Below the pieces are notes generated by a model that was given only the letters and a program-made list of their open reading frames with translations, did no database searches and was not told the DNA's origin. This document shows positions 43,148 to 51,277 of a DNA stretch of 64,000 bases, piece by piece. Within the stretch, counting starts at the first letter, position 1, and each line of letters starts with the position of its first letter. Source of the stretch: Collimonas silvisoli (lineage in GTDB: Bacteria > Pseudomonadota > Gammaproteobacteria > Burkholderiales > Burkholderiaceae_D); the NCBI RefSeq assembly GCF_018305005.1, contig NZ_JAGQEG010000013.1, positions 1 to 64,000 on the forward strand, read 5' to 3'. Both the position numbers and the translations under genes were made by a program.

Positions 43148-44062
43148 TTAATTCGAAACCTGTTCGTAGGTAAATGTCTTGGCCAGCGCCACCAGCAATT
43201 GCTCCAGCAGCAGGCCGACCACGCCGATCACCACAATCGCGATGATGATGTGCGGCACGTTGAGGTTGTTCCATTCATCCCAGACCCAGAAGCCGATACC
43301 GACGCCGCCGGTCAACATTTCAGCGGCGACAATCACCAGCCAGGCAGTGCCGATTGCCAGCCGCACCCCAGTCAGCATGTACGGCAATACCGACGGCAAC
43401 AGAATCTTGGTGATGATTTTCCATTCCGACAGATTCAGCACGCGCGCCACGTTCATGTAATCCTGCGGCACTCGCTGCACGCCGACAGCGGTGTTGATGA
43501 TCATGGGCCAGATCGAACAGATGAAGATAGACCAGATCGCTGCCGGATTGGCAGACTTGAACACCAGCAAGCCGATCGGCAGCCAGGCCAGCGGCGATAC
43601 CGGTTTCAGCAAACTGATGATGGGGCCGAACATGCTGGACAGGAATTTGACGCGGCCGATCATGAATCCCAACGGAATCCCAATCACCGCCGCCAGGCCG
43701 AAACCGACGGCGACACGTTGCAGCGAAGCCAGGATGTTCCAGCCTATGCCCTGGTCGTTAGGACTGGTCCGGTAGAACGGATCGGCAAACAGTTTGAGCG
43801 CTTCCTGCAAGGTCAGCATCGGCGTCGGGAACTGGCTGTTGTTCATCGCGATGATCTGCCAGATCAGCACCAGGAACGCCAGGCCGAGCAGCGGCGCAAT
43901 GATTTGCATCAGCCAGGACGGCATGCTGCTGCGACGGCTGCTCATTTTCGGCGATGGCCGGAGTGTGACGACAGCGGCTTCAGGAACGGCTTCGGCCATC
44001 ACGCTATTCATCGTTGCCGCTTGCCGATTTTCATTTGCCGCTATGTCCATGATTGCGCTCAT
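43148..44062 (-). CDS. nrtB: Nitrate ABC transporter permease
   Basis: Inner-membrane subunit of 304 residues. An unusually long N-terminal tail of about 50 residues precedes roughly six to seven transmembrane helices. The EAA-like loop ([24 protein letters not shown]) that contacts the ATPase is present. The gene lies between nrtA and nrtD in the operon. Confidence 0.93.
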   Translation of the reverse strand: MSAIMDIAANENRQAATMNSVMAEAVPEAAVVTLRPSPKMSSRRSSMPSWLMQIIAPLLGLAFLVLIWQIIAMNNSQFPTPMLTLQEALKLFADPFYRTSPNDQGIGWNILASLQRVAVGFGLAAVIGIPLGFMIGRVKFLSSMFGPIISLLKPVSPLAWLPIGLLVFKSANPAAIWSIFICSIWPMIINTAVGVQRVPQDYMNVARVLNLSEWKIITKILLPSVLPYMLTGVRLAIGTAWLVIVAAEMLTGGVGIGFWVWDEWNNLNVPHIIIAIVVIGVVGLLLEQLLVALAKTFTYEQVSN

Positions 44063-44113
44063 ATTTACTCCCGAATAAATCGCGGTTCTAGGTTTTGCCT
44101 GGCCTGGATTTAT

Positions 44114-45388
44114 TTATGCGTGGATCTTGAAAGACGCCGCATAGGCTTGCGGATTCTTGCCGTCCCACACGGTGCCATCCATCAATTTCGAAGTCCGCAG
44201 CACGTCTTTCGGCACTGGAGTCTTCGTCATCGCCGCCGCATCTTTGTAGAGATCGATCTGGCTGACGGATTTGGCTACCGCCAGATAGTCAGGATCGGAT
44301 TTCAGCAAACCCCAGCGCCGGTGCTGCGTCATGAACCACATGCCGTCGGACAGATAGGGGAAATTCACCAGGCCGTCGTTGTAGAATTTCATGTAATTCG
44401 GATCGTCCCAGGTCTTGCCCAGGCCGTTCTGATAGCGCCCCATGATACGTTGGTCGATCACATCCTTGCTGGTGTTGACATAGGATTTGTCGGCGATCGC
44501 TTCGGCCATCTTGTTCTTGTTGGCGAGCGAGGCGTCTATCCATTTTCCTGCCTCCAGCACAGCAGCAATCAGCGCACGGCAGGTGTTCGGATTCTTGGCG
44601 GCAAATTCGGCGGTGGTGCCGAGCACTTTTTCCGGATGATCCTTCCAGATTTCCTGCGTGGTAATCGCGGTAATGCCGACACCGTCGACAATCGCCCGAT
44701 GGCCCCACGGCTCGCCGACGCAAAAGCCATCCATATTGCCGACCCGCATATTGGCCACCATCTGCGGCGGCGGCACCGTGATCACCTTGGCGTCCTTGAG
44801 CGGATTGACGCCGTTGGCGGCCAGCCAGTAATACAGCCACATGGCGTGGGTACCGGTCGGGAAGGTCTGGGCGAAAGTGTATTCACGCTTGTCGCTGGCC
44901 ATCAGTTTGGCTAATGAAGGCCCATCCACCGCGCCCTTGTCGGCCAGCTTCTTGGAGAGAGTAATCGCCTGGCCGTTATTGTTGAGTCCCATCAGGATGG
45001 CCATGTCCTTTTTCTGGCCGCCGATGCCCATCTGCACGCCGTAGATCAAGCCCGACAAGACATGCGCGGCGTCCAGTTCGCCATTGGCCAGTTTGTCGCG
45101 CACGCCGGCCCATGAAGCTTCCTTGCTGAGGATAATCTTAATGCCGTATTTTTTATCGAAGCCGAGCAGCGACGCCATCACTACCGATGCGCAATCCGTC
45201 AAAGGAATGAAGCCGATCTTGACCTCGGTTTTTTCCGGCTTGTCCGAGCCTGCGGCCCATACACCCGTGCTTGATAGTCCCAACATGCTGGCTCCTGCCG
45301 CGAGAGTCGCGGTTTGTAGTATTTGGCGGCGCTTGCCGTCGACAAGCGCGTTCGGCACGTCTAGCGGCAGTGCATTTTTTGTTTCCAT
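44114..45388 (-). CDS. nrtA: Nitrate-binding protein of the NrtA/CmpA family
   Basis: Periplasmic or lipid-side nitrate receptor. The start METKNALPLDVPNALVDGKR gives 424 residues with GGAG seven bases upstream. The N-terminus has a twin-arginine-like signal (KRRQILQ, then a hydrophobic stretch ending GVWA), so it is predicted to be exported folded. VKIGFIPLTDCASVV opens the mature domain. The related sensor NasS normally lacks a signal peptide, which argues that this is the transporter subunit. Expression is predicted to depend on sigma-54 and on NasT. Confidence 0.92.
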   Translation of the reverse strand: METKNALPLDVPNALVDGKRRQILQTATLAAGASMLGLSSTGVWAAGSDKPEKTEVKIGFIPLTDCASVVMASLLGFDKKYGIKIILSKEASWAGVRDKLANGELDAAHVLSGLIYGVQMGIGGQKKDMAILMGLNNNGQAITLSKKLADKGAVDGPSLAKLMASDKREYTFAQTFPTGTHAMWLYYWLAANGVNPLKDAKVITVPPPQMVANMRVGNMDGFCVGEPWGHRAIVDGVGITAITTQEIWKDHPEKVLGTTAEFAAKNPNTCRALIAAVLEAGKWIDASLANKNKMAEAIADKSYVNTSKDVIDQRIMGRYQNGLGKTWDDPNYMKFYNDGLVNFPYLSDGMWFMTQHRRWGLLKSDPDYLAVAKSVSQIDLYKDAAAMTKTPVPKDVLRTSKLMDGTVWDGKNPQAYAASFKIHA

Positions 45389-45415
45389 CGCATGGCTCCA
45401 CATTGTTTCGGCAAC

Positions 45416-45461
45416 AAAAAAGGCGTCGTCCCGCCATGAACGAGTCATGCGGAAAGACACC
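45416..45461 (-). terminator. Intrinsic terminator in the nrtA leader
   Basis: On the minus strand GGTGTC (45461-45456) pairs with GACGCC (45427-45422). After one mismatch the stem continues through TTCCGC/GCGGGA and, past one bulged G, ATGA/TCAT, about 16 pairs in all, followed by six T. Its 5' arm uses the loop and 3' arm of the upstream AAGAC hairpin, so the two structures exclude each other. Confidence 0.75.
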
Positions 45462-45519
45462 TTTGTCTTATGTGGAAAAGACCGCCGTTAGTCGATTCCA
45501 GCGGCGCCAGCGTTGGCGC
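45454..45519 (-). ncRNA. ANTAR-type double hexaloop RNA element
   Basis: Two hairpins with 5-bp stems and six-base loops: GCGCC-AACGCT-GGCGC (45519-45504) and AAGAC-AAAGGT-GTCTT (45469-45454). Both loops have A at position 1 and G at position 4, the signature recognised by ANTAR domains. A 34-nt linker separates them. An ANTAR protein binding here would hold the second hairpin closed and prevent the overlapping terminator from forming. Confidence 0.75.
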
Positions 45520-45532
45520 TTGAAATTAACTA

Positions 45533-45548
45533 TGCAAACCACGTGCCA
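45533..45548 (-). promoter_or_regulatory. Sigma-54 promoter of nrtA operon
   Basis: Minus strand TGGCACG-TGGT-TTGCA matches the -24/-12 consensus essentially perfectly, with GG and GC at the required spacing. The predicted start near 45522 lies just before the first hexaloop hairpin. Sigma-54 plus NtrC control would make nitrate uptake nitrogen-regulated. Confidence 0.88.
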
Positions 45549-45671
45549 GGATTTTTTATCAGATAGCGCTTGTTTTTCGCTCAAAAAGCGCACCTGTCTT
45601 GTGCATTGCACCAAACATGCACGCAGCAACCGGGCATTTTTATTTCCGTTAAGAACTTATGCGGGACTGAT

Positions 45672-46292
45672 TCAGCCCAGTAAATCGGCGGCGTCGATAA
45701 TGCGCTGCGCTACCTCGGACAATTTCAGGTTCTTGTCCATCGCCAGCCGGCGCAGCTTTTGATAAGCCTCCTGCTCGCTCAGCTTGTGGTGCTCCATCAG
45801 CAAGCCCTTGGCCCGTTCCAGCAGCTTGCGCTCAGCCAGCTTCAACTTGGTGTCTGATAACTCAGCCAACAGCTTTTGCTCTTGCCGGAAGCGCGCCAGC
45901 GCTACCTCCAGCACCGGCTTGATACGCGCCGTCTGCAGCCCCGCCACGATGTACGCGGAGACGCCGGCCGCCATTGCGGCTTCCATGCTGGAGGTTTTTG
46001 CGTCTTCGGTAAACAGGACGATGGGGCGGCGCGCATCGCGGGTCGCCACCACCACGTGCTCCAGTACATCGCGGGCGTCGGATTCGGCGTCGACGATGAT
46101 CATGTCGGGTTGCAATTGCGCAATCCGCTCGGGCAGATATAAATCGGCCGGTAGCGAAGCGATGATGTTGTAGCCGGCCTCCAGCAAACCGATGCGCAAA
46201 GCCTTGCCGCGCGCGGCCTGGGCCTCGAACGCAGGATCGTCGTCGCCATCGATGGCGACCGGATTGACAACAACGATACGTAGACTTTGCAT
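45672..46292 (-). CDS. nasT: ANTAR-domain antiterminator NasT
   Basis: 206-residue two-domain regulator from MQSLRIVVVNPV. A receiver-like domain (about residues 1-125, with the phospho-acceptor position Asp68 in MIIVDAES) is followed by a coiled linker and an ANTAR RNA-binding domain (about 148-203). NasT proteins act as antiterminators for nitrate assimilation genes and are held inactive by NasS until nitrate is present. No nasS is seen in this window. It lies upstream of, and on the same strand as, the nrt operon, with the RNA target between them. Confidence 0.9.
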   Translation of the reverse strand: MQSLRIVVVNPVAIDGDDDPAFEAQAARGKALRIGLLEAGYNIIASLPADLYLPERIAQLQPDMIIVDAESDARDVLEHVVVATRDARRPIVLFTEDAKTSSMEAAMAAGVSAYIVAGLQTARIKPVLEVALARFRQEQKLLAELSDTKLKLAERKLLERAKGLLMEHHKLSEQEAYQKLRRLAMDKNLKLSEVAQRIIDAADLLG

Positions 46293-46444
46293 GCTTGAAA
46301 CCCGTGTCCGAAGACGATTCAGTGAGCTACGGTTAGACAGGATGGAAAGATAATTTATCCATCCTTGTCCAGCATACAAGCAAAAATCGCACCATGACGA
46401 TGCGAAAGGGAGATAACGGTGCGCTTACATTGCCTTATTTAGCC

Positions 46445-47479
46445 TTACGCCATCTGCCAATCTATCGTCTCGCCGCCGTTCAGCGGCACCAGGGTGGCGT
46501 CTCCCAGCGGCAGTTCAGCCGGCAAGATCCACGACTGCCGTTTCAATGTGATGCTGCCCTGATTGCGCGGCAGATTGTAGAAGGCGGGACCGTTAAAGCT
46601 GGCGAATGCTTCCAGCCGATCCAGCGCTCCCGCCTGGTCAAAGGCTTGCGCATACAATTCCATCGCGTGCAGCGCGGTATAGCAGCCGGCGCAACCGCAG
46701 GCGTGCTCTTTCAAACCCTTGGGATGCGGCGCCGAATCGGTGCCGAGAAAGAATCGGGTGCTGCCGGAAGTCGCCGCGCGCACCAGCGCCTGGCGGTGCT
46801 CTTCCCGCTTCAATACCGGCAGGCAGTAGTAATGCGGCCGGATTCCGCCCTTGAAGATTTCGTTGCGGTTATATAGCAAATGATGGGCGGTGACGGTAGC
46901 GGCTACCGGTCCCTCGGCGCTCTCGACATACTGGGCCGCCTCTTTGGTGGTGATATGTTCAAACACCACTTTCAGTTCCGGCATGTCGCGTCGCAGCGGT
47001 TGCATCACGCGCTCGATGAAGACCGCTTCGCGATCGAAAATATCGATCGCCGGATCGGTCACTTCGCCATGCACCAGGAACGGCATGCCGAGCTGCTGCA
47101 TGGTTTCCAGCGTCTTGTAGCACTTGCTGAGGTCGGTCACGCCGGCGTCGGAATTGGTGGTGGCTCCTGCCGGGTACAGTTTTACCGCGTGGACGAAACC
47201 GCTATCCTTGGCGCGCCGGATTTCGTCGGGCGGCGTATTGTTGGTCAGATACAAGGTCATCAACGGTTCGAACGCCAGCCCCGACGGCAACGCAGCCAGG
47301 ATGCGATCGCGGTAGGCCGCTGCCTGCGCAACGGTGGTCACCGGCGGCTTCAGGTTCGGCATCACGATGGCGCGGGCGAACTGGCGCGCACTGTGCGGCA
47401 AGACGCTGGCAAGCGCCACGCCATCGCGCAGATGCAAGTGCCAGTCGTCGGGGCGGGTAATGGTCAAGGTGTCGGTCAT
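46445..47479 (-). CDS. pyrC: Dihydroorotase
   Basis: Zinc amidohydrolase of pyrimidine synthesis that closes carbamoyl-aspartate to dihydroorotate. 344 residues from [20 protein letters not shown]. The HLHLRD metal motif, the VKLYPAG lysine region (carboxylated lysine) and [11 protein letters not shown] near the C-terminal third are all typical of the class II enzyme. The 152-bp gap on its 3' side leads to nasT and holds nothing recognisable. Confidence 0.96.
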   Translation of the reverse strand: MTDTLTITRPDDWHLHLRDGVALASVLPHSARQFARAIVMPNLKPPVTTVAQAAAYRDRILAALPSGLAFEPLMTLYLTNNTPPDEIRRAKDSGFVHAVKLYPAGATTNSDAGVTDLSKCYKTLETMQQLGMPFLVHGEVTDPAIDIFDREAVFIERVMQPLRRDMPELKVVFEHITTKEAAQYVESAEGPVAATVTAHHLLYNRNEIFKGGIRPHYYCLPVLKREEHRQALVRAATSGSTRFFLGTDSAPHPKGLKEHACGCAGCYTALHAMELYAQAFDQAGALDRLEAFASFNGPAFYNLPRNQGSITLKRQSWILPAELPLGDATLVPLNGGETIDWQMA

Positions 47480-47523
47480 GTTCATTCTCTTGTGCAAAAA
47501 ATCGTTCCAGCATGGCTGCCGGA

Positions 47524-47619
47524 TTATTCGGGAAATGGCGCGCGGTCGTATGGTGCTCGATCAATCGCCAGGTCGGGATTGAATTTCAGGCTGCGCAGAT
47601 AGGGTTTGGTGGCAAGCAT
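47524..47619 (-). CDS. Possible 31-residue ORF upstream of pyrC
   Basis: ATG to TAA reading [20 protein letters not shown] and ending [12 protein letters not shown], with codon use like its neighbours. The start of this peptide recalls the N-terminus of some AAA-type ATPases, so it may be a decayed fragment rather than a functional peptide. No Shine-Dalgarno site is visible. It lies 44 bp upstream of pyrC. Confidence 0.25.
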   Translation of the reverse strand: MLATKPYLRSLKFNPDLAIDRAPYDRAPFPE

Positions 47620-47730
47620 GGTGCGGCAGGGTTCTGAGATTTACCATTTTACCGCAGCCGTGAGCGAGACTTTAGCTGGCGTAGGTGTTTTCCGGCTGGC
47701 AGGCACCGCCGCAGCGATCAAGCCAGCAAT

Positions 47731-47764
47731 AAAAAAGCCGCCTGGATATGATCCAAAGCGGCTT
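47731..47764 (-). terminator. Terminator of the glt transport operon
   Basis: Minus strand GCCGC-TTTGGAT-CAT-ATCCAG-GCGGC stem followed by six T, about 25 nt after the gltL stop. Confidence 0.85.
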
Positions 47765-47788
47765 CTTGTCTTGCGAAAAGCGCAGCAA

Positions 47789-48514
47789 TCAGTGAATGAT
47801 TTTCGCCAGGAAATCGCGGGCGCGGTCGGAACGCGGTGCACCGAAGAATTCTTCCTTCTTGCAATCCTCGACGACCAGGCCCTTGTCCATGAATACCACG
47901 CGATTGGCAACTTTCTTGGCGAAGCCCATTTCATGCGTCACCACCATCATGGTCATGCCTTCTTGCGCCAGGCCAACCATCACGTCCAGCACTTCATTGA
48001 TCATTTCCGGATCGAGCGCCGAAGTCGGCTCATCGAACAGCATCGCAATCGGGTCCATCGAGAGCGCGCGGGCAATCGCCACGCGTTGCTGCTGACCGCC
48101 GGACAACTGGCCTGGGAACTTGTCTTTCTGTGCAATCAGGCCGACGCGGTCCAGATACTTCAAACCTTTTTCGTTTGCTTCATCCTGGCTGCGCCCCAGC
48201 ACCTTGACTTGACCGATGGTCAGGTTTTCGCGGATCGACATATGCGGAAACAGTTCAAAGTTCTGGAACACCATGCCGATGCGCGCGCGCAGTTTCGACA
48301 GATTGGTCTTGGGATCGCCGACCGAGATGCCGTCGACAGTGATGTCGCCCTTCTGGAACGGCTCCAGGCCGTTGACGGTCTTGATCAATGTCGATTTACC
48401 CGAACCCGACGGGCCGCACACCACCACCACGTCGCCCTTGGCCACTTGCGTAGTGCAATCGGTCAGGACTTGAAATTGGCCGTACCACTTGCTGACGTTA
48501 TTAAGCTTAATCAT
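47789..48514 (-). CDS. gltL: Glutamate/aspartate ABC transporter ATPase
   Basis: 241 residues from MIKLNNVSKWYGQFQVLTDC. Walker A CGPSGSGKST, signature LSGGQQQRVAIARAL and Walker B AMLFDEPTSALD identify a polar amino acid importer ATPase. It completes a gltI-gltJ-gltK-gltL set. A 72-bp gap with a long perfect hairpin separates it from gltK. Confidence 0.95.
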   Translation of the reverse strand: MIKLNNVSKWYGQFQVLTDCTTQVAKGDVVVVCGPSGSGKSTLIKTVNGLEPFQKGDITVDGISVGDPKTNLSKLRARIGMVFQNFELFPHMSIRENLTIGQVKVLGRSQDEANEKGLKYLDRVGLIAQKDKFPGQLSGGQQQRVAIARALSMDPIAMLFDEPTSALDPEMINEVLDVMVGLAQEGMTMMVVTHEMGFAKKVANRVVFMDKGLVVEDCKKEEFFGAPRSDRARDFLAKIIH

Positions 48515-48551
48515 GAGTATTTCTCCTAATTCCTGAATTCTGTTTTGCAGG

Positions 48552-48582
48552 CCATGCCTTGTCCTCCGAGGACAAGGCATGG
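48552..48582 (-). promoter_or_regulatory. 13-bp perfect hairpin in the gltK-gltL gap
   Basis: CCATGCCTTGTCC pairs perfectly with GGACAAGGCATGG over a 5-nt loop, starting five bases after the gltK stop. There is no U tract on either strand, so it is more likely an mRNA processing or stability element than a terminator. Confidence 0.6.
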
Positions 48583-48586
48583 TCCG

Positions 48587-49282
48587 TTATCGAATAATCG
48601 CAACCCGTAGTTGCAGCTTCTTGACCAGCGACGACAAACCGAAGCTCATCACGAAGTACACCACGGCGACAAACATATACATTTCCACCAGACGGCCGTC
48701 ACGTTGCGCGATCTTCGATGCGACGGTGACGAAGTCGGGTACCGATCCCAACACATAGACCAGCGAGACGTCCTGGAACAGCACGATGGTTTGCGTCAGC
48801 AGAATCGGAATCATGTTGCGGAACGCTTGCGGCAGCACCACATTGCCCATCATTTGCCAGTAATTCATGCCCAGCGCATAGCCGGCAGAAACCTGGCCGC
48901 GCGGAATCGACTGGATCCCGGAACGCATGATTTCGCAATAATAAGCGGCTTCAAACATAATGAAGGTGACCAACGCCGATGAGAAAGCGCCGACCTGAAT
49001 CGGCTGCGACGCTCCGATAACCCAGGCGCCGATATACGGCACCAGGAAGTAGAACCAGAAAATCACCAGCACCAGCGGCACCGAGCGTATCAGGTTGACA
49101 TAGCTGGTGGCGACGAGGGAAATCGCCTTGCTGTGCGACAGACGCATCATCGCCAGCAAAGTGCCGAACAGAATGCCGCCGATCATTGCCACCACGGTCA
49201 GCGTCAGCGTGAACTTCATGCCTGTTGTGAACAGGTAGAACCAGGAACGGTGGATGACGTCAAAATCGAAATTCGAAAACAT
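48587..49282 (-). CDS. gltK: Glutamate/aspartate ABC permease GltK
   Basis: 231-residue polar amino acid permease with about five transmembrane helices and the EAA-loop (ALGMNYWQMMGNVVLPQAFR) that docks the ATPase. Two bases separate it from gltJ. Assigned GltK rather than GltJ by position and by the MFSNFDFDVI-type N-terminus. Confidence 0.93.
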   Translation of the reverse strand: MFSNFDFDVIHRSWFYLFTTGMKFTLTLTVVAMIGGILFGTLLAMMRLSHSKAISLVATSYVNLIRSVPLVLVIFWFYFLVPYIGAWVIGASQPIQVGAFSSALVTFIMFEAAYYCEIMRSGIQSIPRGQVSAGYALGMNYWQMMGNVVLPQAFRNMIPILLTQTIVLFQDVSLVYVLGSVPDFVTVASKIAQRDGRLVEMYMFVAVVYFVMSFGLSSLVKKLQLRVAIIR

Positions 49283-49284
49283 GA

Positions 49285-50037
49285 TTAATGCCCTCCCGCG
49301 TTGGCACTGCCGGCGGCAATAAATCCTGGAATCGCGATCACTTTTTCAAGCCAGCGCGCCAGCAACAAGGCAATTCCCGAAATGATCACGTAGATTACCG
49401 TGGCGCCAGTCAAGGCTTCGAAAGTCTGGAAGGTGAATTCACGCATCGAGTAGGTTGCGGCGGTCAGTTCCACCAGGCCAATCGTCAGTGCGACCGAGCT
49501 GTTCTTGATGATTGCTGCAAATTCGTTGGTCAGCGCAGGGACGATGATCCGGAACGACATCGGCAACAATACGTAGCGATATGTTTGTGGCAACGTCAGA
49601 CCAAGTGCAGTACCCGCCAGCTTTTGGCCACGAGGGAGTGCATTAATGCCAGCGGAGACTTGTACAGCGATCCGCGACGACGTAAAAAAACCCAGCGCCA
49701 GGAAGGCGGTGATAAATGATGCGTTCGGCAGGCTCTTGAGCCAGCCGCCAATGCTGACAGGGACGATTTCCGGCATCACGAAATACCAGAGAAACATCTG
49801 CACGATCAGCGGGATATTACGAAATAATTCAACGTAACCATTGGCCAGGCGGACCGCCCATTTGTTCGGCATGGTGCGAATCGTACCGATCACCGTGCCA
49901 ATGATCAGCGCCATGATCCAGGCCCCTGCGGACAGCGCAAGCGTCCACTTCAGACCGGTCAGCAAGGTGTCCAAATAAGTGCTGACACCGTCGGGAGACT
50001 CTTGCCAGAAGATGCCCCAGTTCCAGTTGTAATGCAT
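49285..50037 (-). CDS. gltJ: Glutamate/aspartate ABC permease GltJ
   Basis: 250-residue partner permease with an N-terminal periplasm-facing WNWGIF stretch, about five transmembrane helices and the EAA-loop ALGLTLPQTYRYVLLPMSFR. It is preceded by a hairpin that may reduce permease expression relative to the binding protein. Confidence 0.93.
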   Translation of the reverse strand: MHYNWNWGIFWQESPDGVSTYLDTLLTGLKWTLALSAGAWIMALIIGTVIGTIRTMPNKWAVRLANGYVELFRNIPLIVQMFLWYFVMPEIVPVSIGGWLKSLPNASFITAFLALGFFTSSRIAVQVSAGINALPRGQKLAGTALGLTLPQTYRYVLLPMSFRIIVPALTNEFAAIIKNSSVALTIGLVELTAATYSMREFTFQTFEALTGATVIYVIISGIALLLARWLEKVIAIPGFIAAGSANAGGH

Positions 50038-50126
50038 ATTAAGTCCCCTCTATTACTCTCTGCCCCATTGCTGCTGCCTGTATCCAGCGCACGAATTGTG
50101 CGCCGCAGCAATTCAATTCCAGATAC

Positions 50127-50149
50127 AAAACGGGAGGCTTGCGCCCCCC
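50127..50149 (-). terminator. Attenuator-like hairpin between gltI and gltJ
   Basis: GGGGGGC pairs with GCCTCCC (one G-U) across a GCAA tetraloop and is followed by GTTTTG, 24 nt after the gltI stop. A short U tract suggests partial termination, which would leave more binding protein than permease. Confidence 0.55.
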
Positions 50150-50173
50150 ATTCCTGTCTTTACGTTGCCAATC

Positions 50174-51121
50174 TTATTTTTTCTTCAAAGATTGTTTTTG
50201 TGCTTCAGGCACGGCAGCGTAAGCAGCCGGATCGCCCGAATCGGTCGGATTGGCAAATGCAGCCTTCAGTTGCGGGCTGACAGGCACGTTCAGGTTGATA
50301 CCCTTTGGCGGAATTGGCTTCAAGAACCATTTTGCATAGATATCATTGATCTGGCCCGATTTGTACACATTGCCCAATGCCGTGTCGACCGCCTTCTTGA
50401 AAGCTGGATCGTCTTTACGTTCAATGATGCCGTACGGCTCAACCGACAGCGCTTCCGACGTGATCACGTAATCGTTCGGCGCTCTTGAGCTTGCAGCCAG
50501 CGATGCCAGCAGGATGTCATCCATCGCAAACGCTACGGCGCGGCCGGTTTCGACCATCAGGAAAGCTTCGGCATGGTCCTTGGCAGCCAGGATATTCATG
50601 CCCAGATTGCGCTCGCCGTTGAGGATGGTGATCTGCTTCAGGTTCGAAGTACCGGAAGTCGAGACAACGGTCTTGCCCTTCAGATCATCCAGCGTCTTGA
50701 TGTTGGACGATTTTTTAGCCAGCAAACGGTTCGCTGTCACGTACATGGTCGGCGCAAAGGAAACAACCTTTTGGCGCTCTGCATTGTTGGTGGCGGAATC
50801 GCAGGACAGGTCGATCGTGCCATTGGAGATCAGCGGAATACGGGTAGCCGAAGTCACCGGCACCATCTTGACGTTCAAAGCGGTCATGCCGAGTTGCTTC
50901 TGAATGGCGGTCGCAGCTTTCAGGCACAAATCGATGGAATAACCTTGATAGGATTGTTTGTCATCAAGGTAAGAAAATGGGATGGAAGAATCGCGTACAC
51001 CCAGGGTAATGGTGCCAGTATCTTTGATTTTTTTGAGTGTTCCAGTCAGTTCTTGTGCTTGCACGGAGCCAACCAGCACTCCCAAGCCAAGCAAAGCCGC
51101 AACTAATTTTGATGACATCAT
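50174..51121 (-). CDS. gltI: Glutamate/aspartate-binding protein GltI
   Basis: Periplasmic solute-binding protein of the polar amino acid family, 315 residues. AGGAG lies five bases before the first of two adjacent ATG codons. A Sec signal peptide (LVAALLGLGVLVGSVQAQ) precedes the mature start ELTGTLKKIKDTGTITLGVR. It keeps the ligand-contact pattern RDSSIPFSYLDD. Immediately upstream of gltJKL, so it is the cognate receptor; a paralogue lies 156 bp further upstream. Confidence 0.93.
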   Translation of the reverse strand: MMSSKLVAALLGLGVLVGSVQAQELTGTLKKIKDTGTITLGVRDSSIPFSYLDDKQSYQGYSIDLCLKAATAIQKQLGMTALNVKMVPVTSATRIPLISNGTIDLSCDSATNNAERQKVVSFAPTMYVTANRLLAKKSSNIKTLDDLKGKTVVSTSGTSNLKQITILNGERNLGMNILAAKDHAEAFLMVETGRAVAFAMDDILLASLAASSRAPNDYVITSEALSVEPYGIIERKDDPAFKKAVDTALGNVYKSGQINDIYAKWFLKPIPPKGINLNVPVSPQLKAAFANPTDSGDPAAYAAVPEAQKQSLKKK

Positions 51122-51277
51122 AGCAACTCCTGTAAAAAAATTATCTGTATAGTTTAACAAACTCACTGCCTCAGCAGCAGACTTAAACTCATGCTTATTT
51201 ATTATTCTCACCTCTTCTCCAAAAATACCGGTCGCCACCTTTGTATAAATCGATAATTACAGCCAATTTCTTTACTT

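Noticed and set aside
43088-44914. 608-residue plus-strand open frame rich in His, Gln and Arg
   Set aside because: Antisense to nrtB and nrtA. Composition is typical of shadow frames and no domain is recognisable.
44114-45388. NrtA-like protein as the NasS sensor partner of NasT
   Set aside because: It has an N-terminal export signal and heads the transporter operon, whereas NasS proteins are cytosolic.
45431-45452. CCGC...GCGG hairpin in the nrtA leader as a third ANTAR hairpin
   Set aside because: Its loop is five bases without the A1/G4 pattern. It is better explained as the upper part of the terminator stem.
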